From NCBI RefSeq assembly GCF_000317065.1, contig NC_019701.1, forward strand, positions 2,676,001 to 2,740,000: 64,000 nucleotides of DNA, written 5' to 3'. The notes below the pieces were generated by a model. That model did not search any database. It had not been told where the DNA came from and was given only the letters and a program-made list of their open reading frames with translations. The position numbers and the translations under genes are program-made. Source of the DNA: Pseudanabaena sp. PCC 7367. Its GTDB lineage: Bacteria; Cyanobacteriota; Cyanobacteriia; Pseudanabaenales; Pseudanabaenaceae. Below are positions 52,490 through 62,387 of the stretch, piece after piece (position 1 is the first letter of the stretch; every line of letters starts with the position of its first letter).

Positions 52490-53755
52490 GTGGGCAACCA
52501 TAGCAAGCAACAAATTGAACGCTTTGTGCGGCTGGCGATCGTTACGGCCATCAGCATATTTTTACTTTATAAATTGCAACGCACCGTCAGGCTAATGTTG
52601 ATTAGCTTGTTTTTGGCGGCAGCGATCGCACCATTGGTTGATCAGATGCAAAAATACCGGATTCCGCGCATCTGGGCAGTGGCGATCATCTATGCAGTAA
52701 TTTTGGTAATGGCGATCCTGACGATCGCGCCCGCGCCCCAGTTGATCAACGAAATGGGGGTATTCTTAACTCGATTGCCGGAACTATTGCAAAAAATTGA
52801 AATCCCTAATTTACCGCTGGTTGGCAATGATGCCCAGAGCGTGATTCTGCTGCTAGAGCAACAATTAGCTGAATTGGGCAAAGAACTGGCAGGTCAAACC
52901 GTTGATTTCACCTTCCGGCTGGTTAATACCTTGGGGATTGCATTGATGTCTTTGGCGATCGCTGCTTATATGGCGATCAACGCAGAGAGTTTATTTAAGC
53001 GAATTTTAGCGCCCTTCCAACCTGAGATTCGCGCCCAGATGTATGAATTGATCCCACCGATCTCCCGCTGTGTCAGTTCCTATGTAATCGGTAAAATTGG
53101 TACTTCTGCCCTGCTAGGATTCTGCACTTATTTGGTGCTGAGTTTCCTGGAAATTCAATTTGCCGGATCTCTGGGCTTGCTGTTGGCGGTCTTGAATTTG
53201 ATTCCTTTCTTTGGCCCCTCGATCGCCCTGGTGGCAATGATGATCGTCTCCTGGAGTGCCGGCATGGGAAAGGTTGCCTTGGTGGTAAGCACTTCGTTTT
53301 TGATGCAGCAAACCGAGGCATTTATTTTACAACCCTGGTTGGTGGGGCCCTATCTCAACCTCAACCCGTTTGAGTTGTTGCTGTCTATAATTGTAGGCAT
53401 AGAGTTGTTTGGTCTGGTTGGCACTCTGATCGCCCCGCCGATCGCTGGGATTAGCCGGATTATATTCGAGCATGTATATCAACACCGCTATTTACAACCG
53501 GAGTTAAATAATCCAGGTAATGGCTCGGTGGAGACTGAGGCCGATACCGAACCAGACACTGAACCAGATCCAGGTGCGCATATTGATATCAAGCCTGATA
53601 TTAAGCCTGACATCAAGCCAAATACTAGCGGCAAGGTTAACCCTGATGTTGGTAGCAATCCTAATGTTCGGCATAATCAATTAAAATCAGCGCGATCGCC
53701 TTCTAAGCCTTCCAATCATATGCCTGAGTCTGGTCATGACGATCGCCAGGATTGA
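52490..53755 (+). CDS. AI-2E family transporter (PerM-like) with charged repeat tail
   Basis: 421 residues. Residues 15-345 show the AI-2E/PerM topology of about seven to eight membrane segments, including AIVTAISIFLLYKLQRTVR, SLFLAAAIAPLVDQM, IGTSALLGFCTYLVLSFL, LLAVLNLIPFFGPSIALVAM and IVGIELFGLVGTLIAPPIAG. The family exports small molecules or ions; the substrate here is not evident. The start is GTG at 52490 (MGNHSKQQIERF). The last 75 residues are hydrophilic with repeated DIKPD and EPDTEPD units, unusual for the family and probably disordered in the cytoplasm. Confidence 0.87.
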   Translation: MGNHSKQQIERFVRLAIVTAISIFLLYKLQRTVRLMLISLFLAAAIAPLVDQMQKYRIPRIWAVAIIYAVILVMAILTIAPAPQLINEMGVFLTRLPELLQKIEIPNLPLVGNDAQSVILLLEQQLAELGKELAGQTVDFTFRLVNTLGIALMSLAIAAYMAINAESLFKRILAPFQPEIRAQMYELIPPISRCVSSYVIGKIGTSALLGFCTYLVLSFLEIQFAGSLGLLLAVLNLIPFFGPSIALVAMMIVSWSAGMGKVALVVSTSFLMQQTEAFILQPWLVGPYLNLNPFELLLSIIVGIELFGLVGTLIAPPIAGISRIIFEHVYQHRYLQPELNNPGNGSVETEADTEPDTEPDPGAHIDIKPDIKPDIKPNTSGKVNPDVGSNPNVRHNQLKSARSPSKPSNHMPESGHDDRQD

Positions 53756-53861
53756 TGATAACTGGTTCGATCGAGGTGAAATTCCGGCAGTGATTTTAAG
53801 AGGGAATCACGAGCCACTATTTGAGCATTCAGGATTAGAAGACCAATAAGGAGAAGCAAGC

Positions 53862-55715
53862 TTGAGTCTGCTGGAAAACCGCGAAAAACTAGAAACAAGG
53901 CTGAAGGAAATCCCCCAGGAGCCAGGGGTCTATTTCATGCGCAATCGTGATGACCAGGTGCTTTACATTGGCAAGTCAAAAAGTTTGCGATCGCGGGTGC
54001 GTTCCTATTTCCGCAGCGCTCAGGATCTATCGCCCCGCATTGCGATGATGGTGAAGCTGGTGGCAGAGATCGAGTTTATTGTCACTGACACCGAAGCGGA
54101 AGCGCTGGCACTGGAAGCGAATTTAATCAAGCAGTATCAGCCCTATTACAATGTGCTGCTCAAGGACGATAAAAAATATCCCTACATCTGTATTACCTGG
54201 TCGGAGCAATATCCGCGCGTATTTGTGACTCGCAAGCGCCGCGCCCGATCGGCCAAAGATCGCTTCTATGGCCCCTATGTGGATTCACGATCGCTCTATC
54301 GCACCATTGCTATCATCAAGCGGGCTTTTCCATTGCGGCAACGACCAAAGCCAGTATTTAAGGATCGCCCCTGCCTCAACTATGACATGGGCTTATGTCC
54401 GGGCGTATGCCAGGAATTGGTGACCCCGGCGGAATATCGCCAGACCATGCAAAAGGTGGCGATGATTTTCCAGGGTCGGACTGGTGAATTAATTGAAACC
54501 CTGACGGGCAAGATGGAGGCCGCCTCCGAGCGACTGGATTTTGAGCGGGCTGCCCATATCCGCGATCAGATCTATACGCTCCAGAATCTCGGTGCTGATC
54601 AAAAGGTTTCATTGCCCGATGATACAATCTCGCGCGATGCGATCGCCCTGGCCAGAGACGAGAACCACGCCTGCATTCAACTGTTTCAGATTCGGGCTGG
54701 CAGGTTAATTGGCCGATTGGCATTCATCGCCGATAGTAATAGCGATGCACCGGAAATGATTTTGCAACGGGCGCTGGAATCCCACTACCATGCTTGCGAG
54801 GATGTGGAAATCCCCAATGAGATCCATACCCAATATGATCTACCGGAAGCAGATGTATTGGCGGCCTGGCTGAGCAATCGCAAACGCAAAAAGGTGCGGA
54901 TCGCCTCGCCGCAACGCCAGGTCAAGGCTGAATTGGTCGAAATGGTGGAGCGCAATGCTAACTATGAACTGGCCAGAATTAAAAAACAAAGCGATCGTAA
55001 CTTGCAAAGTTTGGAAGGCTTGACCGAAATCCTGGGGCTGGGCGATTTACCCCACCGGATCGAGGGTTATGATATTTCGCACATTCAGGGTTCCGATGCG
55101 GTGGCCAGCCAGGTGGTTTTTATTGATGGTATTCCGGCCAAGCAGCATTATCGTCACTATCGGATTAAAAATCCGGCGGTGCGATCGGGGCGTTCCGATG
55201 ATTTTGCCAGTTTGGCGGAAGTGATCGCGCGGCGGTTTCATCCCAGTAAATCTAAAGATGATTATCCTGACCTGGTGATGATCGATGGCGGCAAGGGGCA
55301 ACTCTCTGCCGTAATGACTGTATTAACCAAACTGGGGCTGGTCAACGAATTGAATGTGGTGAGCTTGGCCAAGAAACGCGAGGAAATCTTTCAGCCGGAG
55401 CAAACCAAGCCGATCGATGTTGATCCAGAGCATCCCGGCGTGCAATTACTCAGACGACTAAGGGATGAGGCACACCGCTTCGCGGTTTCGTTCCATCGCC
55501 AAAAACGTAGCCAACGGATGCAGCAATCGCACCTGGATCATATTCCTGGCCTGGGGCATCATCGCCAGAAACAATTACTGGAGAAATTTCACTCGGTGGA
55601 ATATATCCGTCAGGCCAGCACCGCCCAGATCGCCGAAACTCCCGGCATTGGTGGCAAATTAGCACAGGAGATCTATGATCATTTTCATCCCTATGGCCAG
55701 AGTGAGTCTAATTAA
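53862..55715 (+). CDS. uvrC: Excinuclease ABC subunit C
   Basis: 617 residues. UvrC makes both incisions in nucleotide excision repair. Domains: GIY-YIG nuclease at the N-terminus ([19 protein letters not shown]), Cys-rich segment ([17 protein letters not shown]), UVR motif binding UvrB ([15 protein letters not shown]), RNase-H-like endonuclease ([29 protein letters not shown]) and C-terminal helix-hairpin-helix repeats ([16 protein letters not shown]). The TTG start at 53862 is preceded by AAGGAGAAGCAAGC, a strong ribosome site, and gives the normal N-terminus. It is monocistronic. Confidence 0.97.
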   Translation: MSLLENREKLETRLKEIPQEPGVYFMRNRDDQVLYIGKSKSLRSRVRSYFRSAQDLSPRIAMMVKLVAEIEFIVTDTEAEALALEANLIKQYQPYYNVLLKDDKKYPYICITWSEQYPRVFVTRKRRARSAKDRFYGPYVDSRSLYRTIAIIKRAFPLRQRPKPVFKDRPCLNYDMGLCPGVCQELVTPAEYRQTMQKVAMIFQGRTGELIETLTGKMEAASERLDFERAAHIRDQIYTLQNLGADQKVSLPDDTISRDAIALARDENHACIQLFQIRAGRLIGRLAFIADSNSDAPEMILQRALESHYHACEDVEIPNEIHTQYDLPEADVLAAWLSNRKRKKVRIASPQRQVKAELVEMVERNANYELARIKKQSDRNLQSLEGLTEILGLGDLPHRIEGYDISHIQGSDAVASQVVFIDGIPAKQHYRHYRIKNPAVRSGRSDDFASLAEVIARRFHPSKSKDDYPDLVMIDGGKGQLSAVMTVLTKLGLVNELNVVSLAKKREEIFQPEQTKPIDVDPEHPGVQLLRRLRDEAHRFAVSFHRQKRSQRMQQSHLDHIPGLGHHRQKQLLEKFHSVEYIRQASTAQIAETPGIGGKLAQEIYDHFHPYGQSESN

Positions 55716-55926
55716 TTTAGCTAAGAGTGATCGCTAAAATCTTGTTTGTGGGTAACACGAGGGCATTAATTCTGCCAGCCGATCAGCATATAGCAAGTGA
55801 AAGGACACATAGGACATTACATGCTAATAGCTTTGCCCACAGAATCATCAATGGCATGTGTATTATCCTAACCAAATCTTCAAACGCCATAGCCTTATTG
55901 CTTGACGTGAGTTATTAGAATTAGAG

Positions 55927-57255
55927 TTAGCGTAGGTTAGCGGTTTGCAATTCTTGCGGTTTAACCGTCAGAGTAAGATTACTGCTGCCACGCTTGACCA
56001 CAATTCGCAAAGGCTGATTAACCCGGCTATTCTCTACTAGCTTCTGTACCTGCCCTGTATTAGTAACTTTTTGCCCCTTAATCCTGGTGATCACGTCGCC
56101 CAGCTTCAGGCCAGCGATCGCCGCCGGACTATCCCGCATTACCCGCGTCACAAACACTCCCTCTGTACCCGGTTCGATTCTGGGGGCATTGGGATCGCGC
56201 TCCAGGTCAGCAATCAGATCAGGCGTAACTGTCACCATACTAACGCCAATGTAGGGATGGGAAATAGTTTTACCCTGAGCCAGCTTAGTTTCGATCGCCA
56301 CCGCCTTATCGATCGGAATCGCAAACCCGATCCCCTGTGCATCGGGACGAATTGCCGTATTGATACCAATTACTTCGCCATTTTGATTGAGCAACGGGCC
56401 ACCGGAATTACCAGGATTGATCGCCGCATCGGTTTGAATAAAATCTATACGCTTGTCGGCAATCCCCACCTGATTACTGGGGCGGCTCAGGGTGCTAATA
56501 ATACCCAGGGTGACAGTATTATCCAGGCCAAGGGGATTACCCAGCGCGATCGCCCAATCGCCTACTTGCAAATTCTCCGCCGAGCCGATCGGCGCAACCG
56601 GCAAATCAGTGCCATCAATTTTGACTACGGCAATATCAGTCACCACATCCAAGCCTAATACTTTGCCCCTGAAAGTGCGGCCATCGCGCAGCTTCACTTC
56701 CACGTCGTCGGCTCCATCGATCACATGGGCATTAGTCAGGATCGTGCCATCGGGCTTGATCACAATCCCAGAGCCCTGGCCATGCTGCCGAAATTCTCGC
56801 GGCATTTGCGGTCGCTCTGGGAAGAAATCTTTGCCAAAAAAACGCCGAAAAAGGGGATCATCGGAAAATATATCTGGAGCCTGAGTAGCGATCGTGCGCT
56901 CTGTATCGATCCTTACCACTGCTGGGCCGACTTTCTTAACCGCCGCTGTGACAAAATTCTCGCGGTTATTGCTGGCGATCGGTTCTGGAATGAGTTGCGA
57001 TCGGGCAGTTAAACCCAATGCATTATTTAAGACTCGATCGGTTGCATGATTAGTCTGGATTGGCACATTCACATACAACGAAAATGGCAAATCCAGCACA
57101 ATCGTCACAACGATCGCCACGCTTACTAATGTCACGATGCTGTAGACAAAGACTTGGCGCAACCAGTTAATAACCAAACTAAAATTGGGCTTAGAGTTGG
57201 CTTGATCTTGATCTTTTTGCTCAGATTGTTCAGGATTTTGGTTTAGGAATGACAT
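55927..57255 (-). CDS. htrA: HtrA/Deg-type serine protease
   Basis: 442 residues. The N-terminal membrane segment (about 36-56, FVYSIVTLVSVAIVVTIVL) anchors or exports the protein. The trypsin-like domain has the triad His177 (TNAHVIDGADD), Asp207 (TDIAVVKID) and Ser284 (NPGNSGGPLLN). One PDZ domain follows (about 335-435, GVFVTRVMRDSPAAIAGLKLGDVI). The layout fits HhoA/HhoB/HtrA proteases of cyanobacteria, which degrade damaged proteins in the periplasm or lumen; one PDZ is the norm there. It is monocistronic, 94 bp from divergent marC. Confidence 0.95.
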   Translation of the reverse strand: MSFLNQNPEQSEQKDQDQANSKPNFSLVINWLRQVFVYSIVTLVSVAIVVTIVLDLPFSLYVNVPIQTNHATDRVLNNALGLTARSQLIPEPIASNNRENFVTAAVKKVGPAVVRIDTERTIATQAPDIFSDDPLFRRFFGKDFFPERPQMPREFRQHGQGSGIVIKPDGTILTNAHVIDGADDVEVKLRDGRTFRGKVLGLDVVTDIAVVKIDGTDLPVAPIGSAENLQVGDWAIALGNPLGLDNTVTLGIISTLSRPSNQVGIADKRIDFIQTDAAINPGNSGGPLLNQNGEVIGINTAIRPDAQGIGFAIPIDKAVAIETKLAQGKTISHPYIGVSMVTVTPDLIADLERDPNAPRIEPGTEGVFVTRVMRDSPAAIAGLKLGDVITRIKGQKVTNTGQVQKLVENSRVNQPLRIVVKRGSSNLTLTVKPQELQTANLR

Positions 57256-57349
57256 TGCTAATCCTCCCCAAATTATTTTCCAATATTGATTTTAGCGATA
57301 TTGTTGAGGCTACTTCTAGTTTAATCGAACTTAGGATCGCTAAATCCTT

Positions 57350-57994
57350 ATGTTACAGCCCCTGCTTAACCATGCGATCGGTACAATGATCGCCCTGATT
57401 CCGATCGCCAACCCCATTGGCGCGATCCCTATTTTTTATACCCTCACCACCGACTACCAAAATTTTGAACGGGGCAAGCAGGCCAGATCTACGGCGATCA
57501 ATGTGGCTGGGATTCTGGTGGCATTTTTTCTGGCAGGTAAATTTATTTTGCAGTTTTTTGGTATTTCCCTGGGGGTGCTGCAAATAGCAGGTGGATTAAT
57601 TGTGGCGCATACTGCCTGGGAGATGGTAACTACCAAGCAACGCTTAAAAGAGCATGAACATCAAGAAGCACTTGAAAAGGAAGATATTTCCTTTACGCCA
57701 ATGGCAATGCCGATGATCAGTGGGCCTGGTGCGATCGGTGTGGTGATTGGCCTATCAGAACGGGCTAAGGGTTGGCAGGAAATTTCTGGCAGTATGGCCG
57801 GATTAGTTTTATTTGGTTTAGTAACTTACTTGCTGCTGGCGCTGGGGCAACCATTGATTAAAGCATTGGGCAAAAATGGCCTGGGAGCCCTGAATCGAGT
57901 GATGGGATTTTTTGTACTGGCGATCGCAGTGCAATTGGTCACCAATGGCGTATTGGCGATTGTCAAAGAAGCTGCACCTAAGCTATTACATTAG
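57350..57994 (+). CDS. MarC-family membrane protein
   Basis: 214 residues with six hydrophobic segments, matching MarC/YchE proteins: TMIALIPIANPIGAIPIF, STAINVAGILVAFFLAGKFI, FFGISLGVLQIAGGLIVAHT, FTPMAMPMISGPGAIGVVIG, and two more near the C-terminus. The NPIG and SGPG motifs in the two repeats are family marks. The function of the family is not settled. The start is ATG at 57350. Confidence 0.92.
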   Translation: MLQPLLNHAIGTMIALIPIANPIGAIPIFYTLTTDYQNFERGKQARSTAINVAGILVAFFLAGKFILQFFGISLGVLQIAGGLIVAHTAWEMVTTKQRLKEHEHQEALEKEDISFTPMAMPMISGPGAIGVVIGLSERAKGWQEISGSMAGLVLFGLVTYLLLALGQPLIKALGKNGLGALNRVMGFFVLAIAVQLVTNGVLAIVKEAAPKLLH

Positions 57995-58050
57995 TCTCAG
58001 CAAAGAGGATGCTTTTTTGGGGTGTTTCCACTAATTTTTCGATTCTATTG

Positions 58051-58914
58051 TCAGAATTGGAGATCTAGGCTTCGGTTTAACTTTTGGCGAAATGTGTCCA
58101 TATGTTCTGCCCAACCCACCAGAATCACCTGGTTATGCACCAGACTGCCTGGATTGAGATGCTCAGAGGCAAAGCCGATCGCCTGGCCATCGAGATCGCA
58201 ACAGACCAAACCCGCCGCCATCGCCATTGCCAATGGCCCGACTGTATCCCACAGCTTCACCCGTCGATTTAAATAAATATACAAACAAGCCTTACCCAGC
58301 AACACATCAGCCACCTTCAAGCCAAAGCTACCCAGGTTATAAAACTCCGCCGTGGGGATCGCCTGCAGCACTGCATTACCATAACGGCGTTTATCTTTAT
58401 GGCTAATAATTATCTTGCAAAACTGCGCCTCTGGAGTCCGTAAATCCAGCTTAATTGGTTCTGCATCACCATCCTGGACATAGACCCCACCGATCGCCTT
58501 ACCGCCAAAAAATAAGCGATCGCTCTCTGGGGCATAGACCCAACCCATGACTGGCAAGCCATGCTCCATCAACCCCACCATCACCGCATAATGCCGATCG
58601 CCCCGTACAAAATCGTTGGTGCCATCGATCGGGTCAATGAACCAGCAGCGTGAATTGTTGGCCTGCTGTTCCTGCTGTTGCCAGATCTGATATGAATCAG
58701 CATTCTCTTCGGTAATGATGCAATCATGGGGGAACCAATCACTAAAGCTGGCAGACAAGAGGCGATCGAGTTCGAGATCGATACTGGTGACATAATCACC
58801 GGGTTCTTTTTCGGAAATTTCAAACTTTTCCTGGCGCAGTTGTTTAGCTTTTTGGCCGGCTTGCCGAACTAATTGCTGCACTTGCTGATATTCGTGATAT
58901 TCGTAGCGCATGAT
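58051..58914 (-). CDS. Inositol monophosphatase / CysQ-like phosphatase
   Basis: About 287 residues from ATG 58914; an upstream ATG at 58968 would add 18 residues that look non-family. Li-sensitive phosphatase motifs are present: EEN (CIITEENAD), WFIDPIDGTNDFVRGD with the metal-binding Asp residues, and KLWDTVGPLAMAMAAGL near the C-terminus. Family members hydrolyse inositol phosphates, fructose bisphosphate or adenosine 3',5'-bisphosphate. The sequence does not decide; CysQ-type activity on PAP in sulfate assimilation is a fair guess. It is convergent with marC. Confidence 0.85.
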   Translation of the reverse strand: MMRYEYHEYQQVQQLVRQAGQKAKQLRQEKFEISEKEPGDYVTSIDLELDRLLSASFSDWFPHDCIITEENADSYQIWQQQEQQANNSRCWFIDPIDGTNDFVRGDRHYAVMVGLMEHGLPVMGWVYAPESDRLFFGGKAIGGVYVQDGDAEPIKLDLRTPEAQFCKIIISHKDKRRYGNAVLQAIPTAEFYNLGSFGLKVADVLLGKACLYIYLNRRVKLWDTVGPLAMAMAAGLVCCDLDGQAIGFASEHLNPGSLVHNQVILVGWAEHMDTFRQKLNRSLDLQF

Positions 58915-59088
58915 CGATCGCTGGGATGGGTTGTTTTTTGCGATGGCTAAACTATACGGGTAATACAATCAGCGATCGTGGTGGTTATGTCAATCGATCT
59001 ATTCGATCTGTGCGATCAATTGGCTTGCTAATATCAGCTAGTCCTAACTTTTCCAATTTTATTTGAACTTCAATTTTATTTGAACACT

Positions 59089-60534
59089 TTATTTCAGCAC
59101 AGACCTGGATTGAATATGGGCAGTGGGATCAGGATAATTAGATCCAGATCCAGACATAAAACCTGGTTGTGGAGGATTAGAACTGGTTTTAGTGAATAAC
59201 CGAAAATAGAGCGATTGCAAAAACTCTTTAATCGGAAAGGCCACCAGCGTAATCGGGTTGATCGTGACAATAATATTACGGAAGCCCCGCTGAGCCAAAG
59301 CCACCACACCCCAGGCCACAAAATCCGCCGACATCACACCCACCGGGTTTAAATTACTCTTAAATGGTCCCAGAATAACCTTGCGAATGATGCAGGGAGC
59401 ATCCAGGCGACGCATCGTAATCAGATCGCCCAGGGTACGTTTGGATAGCTCATAGAGTGGGCTAAAGGCTGGATTCACTTCCGCTTCAGAGGTGTTCACC
59501 CAGACTTCCTTGGTGGCTTTGTGCTTGGAAGTGGTAACGGTGGTAAGAAACAACTCCAGCAATCGCCAGGCCGAAAAAGTATTTACTTGATAGGACTTTT
59601 CGATCGCCAGTGGGTCACGATCGCCATACACATTGATGCCATGATTAATGATTAAGATATCTACGGTTTGCAGGGTGGCCAATAGGTCAGCTTCCGCACC
59701 AGGTTGCCAGCTCAGAACCTTGAGATTTTTTAAGGCTGGATCAAACTCCGCCCCGGCCGAAGTGGTTAGCGCCACTAGTTTTGCGCCCTGCTGATTCAAC
59801 TGCGCCAGCAAAGCCCGACCCAATGTGCCAGATGCGCCCGTAATTGCGATCGTTTTCCCTTTAAGTGCCAAGCTACTGCCCAAAATCTTATCTACCATTG
59901 TAACCGTACTGCAATAATAGGCATTGCCCTGATCGAAGTGATGCCGCCAGTGGTAGGTGCGATTTACAAACCAATTGGAGGGCAAAGTTTTAAGATCGCC
60001 TGGTTTGTGGGTCAGATCAGTTTCAATTAAATAACCCTGCGATCGGGCGATCGCCGTGGCCAAAAAGCCGATCGAATAGAGGCAGCCAAATGATAGCCCC
60101 CAGTAGATCGCAGCGCTAAGGCCAACTAACCAGGCCGCGATCGCCACCACACCAGTGAGGCCAATCATCACCAGGGCTTCTGGCACATCATTGAGCCATT
60201 GGGCTTGTTTATAGGCATCCAGGCTAATGCAGGTCAGGTCAGGGCGGTAGATTTTGTGGTGCAGGGCATGACCCGATGGCATCGGTTGCTGTTGATGTTC
60301 CAGGTAGTGATAGACATCGCGCACCACTTCAGCCAGCAACACCGCACCAATTGCCGCGATCGTAAATGGCGCTAGAGTCCCTAAATAATCTAAATTGGCG
60401 ATATTAGCGATCGATGCAAAGCTCAAATCAGACCAGGCAATTGCGATGCTTTGCCAGCTCACAACGATTTCATTGGCGATCGTATTTCCCATCCCTATGT
60501 CTAAAATGTCTAAAATGTCTAAACCCATATCCAA
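59089..60534 (-). CDS. Bifunctional sterol desaturase / short-chain dehydrogenase
   Basis: 481 residues. The N-terminal part (about 40-225) has several membrane segments and His clusters (VYHYLEHQQQPMPSGHALHHKIYR; TYHWRHHFDQGNAYY), marking a remnant fatty-acid hydroxylase-type di-iron fold. From about 235 a Rossmann SDR begins (KTIAITGASGTLGRALLAQL), with ILIINHGINVYG and the YELSKRTLGDL stretch holding the Tyr-x3-Lys. This fusion is typical of cyanobacteria; the substrate is unknown. The start is unclear: the extreme N-terminus LDILDILDI comes from a 9-bp triplicate, and ATG at 60492 is an alternative. Confidence 0.87.
   Translation of the reverse strand: MDMGLDILDILDIGMGNTIANEIVVSWQSIAIAWSDLSFASIANIANLDYLGTLAPFTIAAIGAVLLAEVVRDVYHYLEHQQQPMPSGHALHHKIYRPDLTCISLDAYKQAQWLNDVPEALVMIGLTGVVAIAAWLVGLSAAIYWGLSFGCLYSIGFLATAIARSQGYLIETDLTHKPGDLKTLPSNWFVNRTYHWRHHFDQGNAYYCSTVTMVDKILGSSLALKGKTIAITGASGTLGRALLAQLNQQGAKLVALTTSAGAEFDPALKNLKVLSWQPGAEADLLATLQTVDILIINHGINVYGDRDPLAIEKSYQVNTFSAWRLLELFLTTVTTSKHKATKEVWVNTSEAEVNPAFSPLYELSKRTLGDLITMRRLDAPCIIRKVILGPFKSNLNPVGVMSADFVAWGVVALAQRGFRNIIVTINPITLVAFPIKEFLQSLYFRLFTKTSSNPPQPGFMSGSGSNYPDPTAHIQSRSVLK
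60497..60523. repeat. Three tandem 9-bp units
   Basis: ATGTCTAAA is repeated three times without spacing, near the 5' end of the desaturase/SDR gene, where it encodes LDI three times on the minus strand. Being a multiple of three it can vary in number without breaking the frame. Confidence 0.8.
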
Positions 60535-60827
60535 ATCTTAAATACCTAACCTCACTAAGTAATTCTACGGGTAATTTCTCAACCCAGCAGAGAACAAGTA
60601 GATAAATCAATCTCAGGGTAGACAGAACTGCTGGATTTGGCCAATATCAATCGCTTCAATCACCAATGGGCGGCTTTCCCTACCTGTCGATCGCCAGTTA
60701 TTTAGGCAAAATCCCCATCACCAGTGGCATACTATTAATGGCTGTTAGGCAGAGCTGTGATTGCGCGGCTATTCTGCGATCGGCCGGATTAATTTTTACT
60801 AATCACTAACATCACCTCTGGAATTAA

Positions 60828-61088
60828 ATGTATACAGTTGAACTAGCACTGAGAAATAATCCCTTGCCTTTGTCTGTGCAACGTCATGAACTTGATGCAG
60901 CCGAAGAGTTATATAAAACAGTTTTGGCCGCCATGCAAAAGAATAGCCAAACGCCAATTATTGAACTTACCTGTGAAAAGTTTCCCAATAAAAAGCTGGC
61001 CGTGATGGTAGAAGACATTTCAGCGGTGCAAGTTTCCGAAAAAGCGAGTGCTTCCCTATCCACTGGGGTTGGCTTTACGCGCAATTAA
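60828..61088 (+). CDS. UPF0367 family protein
   Basis: 86 residues, a small soluble cyanobacterial family of unknown function. The N-terminus MYTVELALRNNPLPLSVQR and the core IIELTCEKFPNKKLAVMVEDISAVQVSEK are diagnostic. It starts with ATG at 60828 after a 293-bp gap. The ABC ATPase gene begins only 5 bp after its stop, so the two are almost certainly one transcript. Confidence 0.9.
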   Translation: MYTVELALRNNPLPLSVQRHELDAAEELYKTVLAAMQKNSQTPIIELTCEKFPNKKLAVMVEDISAVQVSEKASASLSTGVGFTRN

Positions 61089-61093
61089 CCAGC

Positions 61094-61810
61094 ATGAATT
61101 CAGAATCGCCGTCTAATCTAGATCCTCTAGATCCAGCCGCTATCTCTACCAATGCGATCGCGGTGGAAAATTTGAATTTCAGTTGGAAGGCTAATCAAGT
61201 CGTATTATGCGATTGCAGCCTTACTGTACCCAAGGGTGAATTTTGGATGCTGTTGGGTACAAACGGCAGTGGCAAGTCTACTTTGCTTAAAATTTTGGCG
61301 GGTCTGCTGGAAAAAGAATCTGGCACCGTGGAAGTTGCTGGCAAGGTTGGCTATGTGTTCCAAAACCCCGATCACCAGTTGGTAATGCCCACTGTCGGTG
61401 CAGATGTGGCTTTTGGTCTGGTGGATGAAGATATTTCCTATTTGCATACTCGCATGCGGGTGGAGCGATCGCTGCGCGACGTGGGGCTGGGCAATTTTCA
61501 ACGTCGCCCAATCTATACCCTCAGTGGTGGCCAAAAACAGCGGGTGGCATTGGCTGGAGCCCTGGCGCGCAATTCTGAAATCCTGTTGCTGGATGAACCA
61601 ACTGCCCTATTGGACCGCGATCGCCAATCGGAACTAGTAGAAACAGTCAGAAAATTAGTCAAAGAAAATCATTTAACTGCCCTGTGGGTAACCCATCGCC
61701 TAGATGAGCTTGACTTTGCCGATGGTGCTTTTTTACTCCAGGATGGCAAGGTAGTCGATCGGGGTGATCCAATCAGGCTTAAGCAATTATTAAAGCAAAA
61801 GGTCACTTAG
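61094..61810 (+). CDS. ABC transporter ATP-binding protein (ECF/CbiO-like)
   Basis: 238 residues, one nucleotide-binding domain. Walker A is LLGTNGSGKSTLLK (Lys61), Q-loop in VFQNPDHQLVMPTVGADVAFG, signature LSGGQKQRVALAGAL, Walker B ILLLDEPTALLD and the switch His in LWVTHRLDEL. The QNPDxQ and VGxDVAFG patterns are characteristic of EcfA/CbiO energy-coupling ATPases for vitamins or metals. No membrane partner is adjacent, so T and S components must lie elsewhere. It is the second gene of a unit with UPF0367. Confidence 0.9.
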   Translation: MNSESPSNLDPLDPAAISTNAIAVENLNFSWKANQVVLCDCSLTVPKGEFWMLLGTNGSGKSTLLKILAGLLEKESGTVEVAGKVGYVFQNPDHQLVMPTVGADVAFGLVDEDISYLHTRMRVERSLRDVGLGNFQRRPIYTLSGGQKQRVALAGALARNSEILLLDEPTALLDRDRQSELVETVRKLVKENHLTALWVTHRLDELDFADGAFLLQDGKVVDRGDPIRLKQLLKQKVT

Positions 61811-61860
61811 CTAAGATATTAAGATATCCAGTTAGCTTAGCGATCGATTAGGCCTGCCCA

Positions 61861-62361
61861 CTACCACCACATCGTGCCCGGTTCACCCTTGAATGGCCCC
61901 ACCACATCTGGGGTAATCCAACCACCATAGAATCCACCAGGCTGAGGTATGATCTGCTGACCATCAACCAAGCAGGCATCCATCGGTTGGGCATAAAAGG
62001 CAATATGGTCTTTTAGTTGGGCAAAACCAGCGGTAGGATTTGGGTAGGCCCAGGCCACATTAATTGCCTGTTTGCCATTGACCTCCAGGCTGTAGTAAAT
62101 CGATCGCCCCTTCCATTCACAAAAACTGGTTTGGTCAGTTTGCTCCAGGTAGGCCATATTAATATCTGCTGGTGGCAAGTAATAAGTAGGCGGATGGCTG
62201 GTTTCTAGGATGCGCTTGGCATTGCGGGTATCAACGATCGTCTCACCGTTGAAAATAATCTGGATATGCTTGTCTGTATCCTCGCAGCGGGGCGGGCGTG
62301 GATAGTCCCACACCGATTCTTGGCCTGGGGCTGGGGGAATAGGCTTGGGTTTGTTAAACAT
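61861..62361 (-). CDS. DUF427 family protein
   Basis: 166 residues. The DUF427 motifs are visible: IVDTRNAKRILETSHPPTYYLPPADI, TSFCEWKGRSIYYSLEV, AWAYPNPTAGFAQLKDHIAFYA and a terminal block with GGFYGGWIT. The function is unknown; these are small beta-rich soluble proteins. The start ATG at 62361 lies inside a 19-bp duplication that creates a second, out-of-frame ATG just upstream. Confidence 0.9.
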   Translation of the reverse strand: MFNKPKPIPPAPGQESVWDYPRPPRCEDTDKHIQIIFNGETIVDTRNAKRILETSHPPTYYLPPADINMAYLEQTDQTSFCEWKGRSIYYSLEVNGKQAINVAWAYPNPTAGFAQLKDHIAFYAQPMDACLVDGQQIIPQPGGFYGGWITPDVVGPFKGEPGTMWW

Positions 62362-62387
62362 AGAGACTTTTGTTAAACATAAAGACT
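62351..62387. repeat. Tandem 19-bp duplication over the DUF427 start
   Basis: TTGTTAAACATAGAGACT (62351-62368) recurs as TTGTTAAACATAAAGACT at 62370-62387, one mismatch. Each copy contains the CAT that is an ATG on the minus strand. The upstream ATG (62380) opens an 8-residue frame ending in TAA at 62354, past the real start. Confidence 0.85.
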
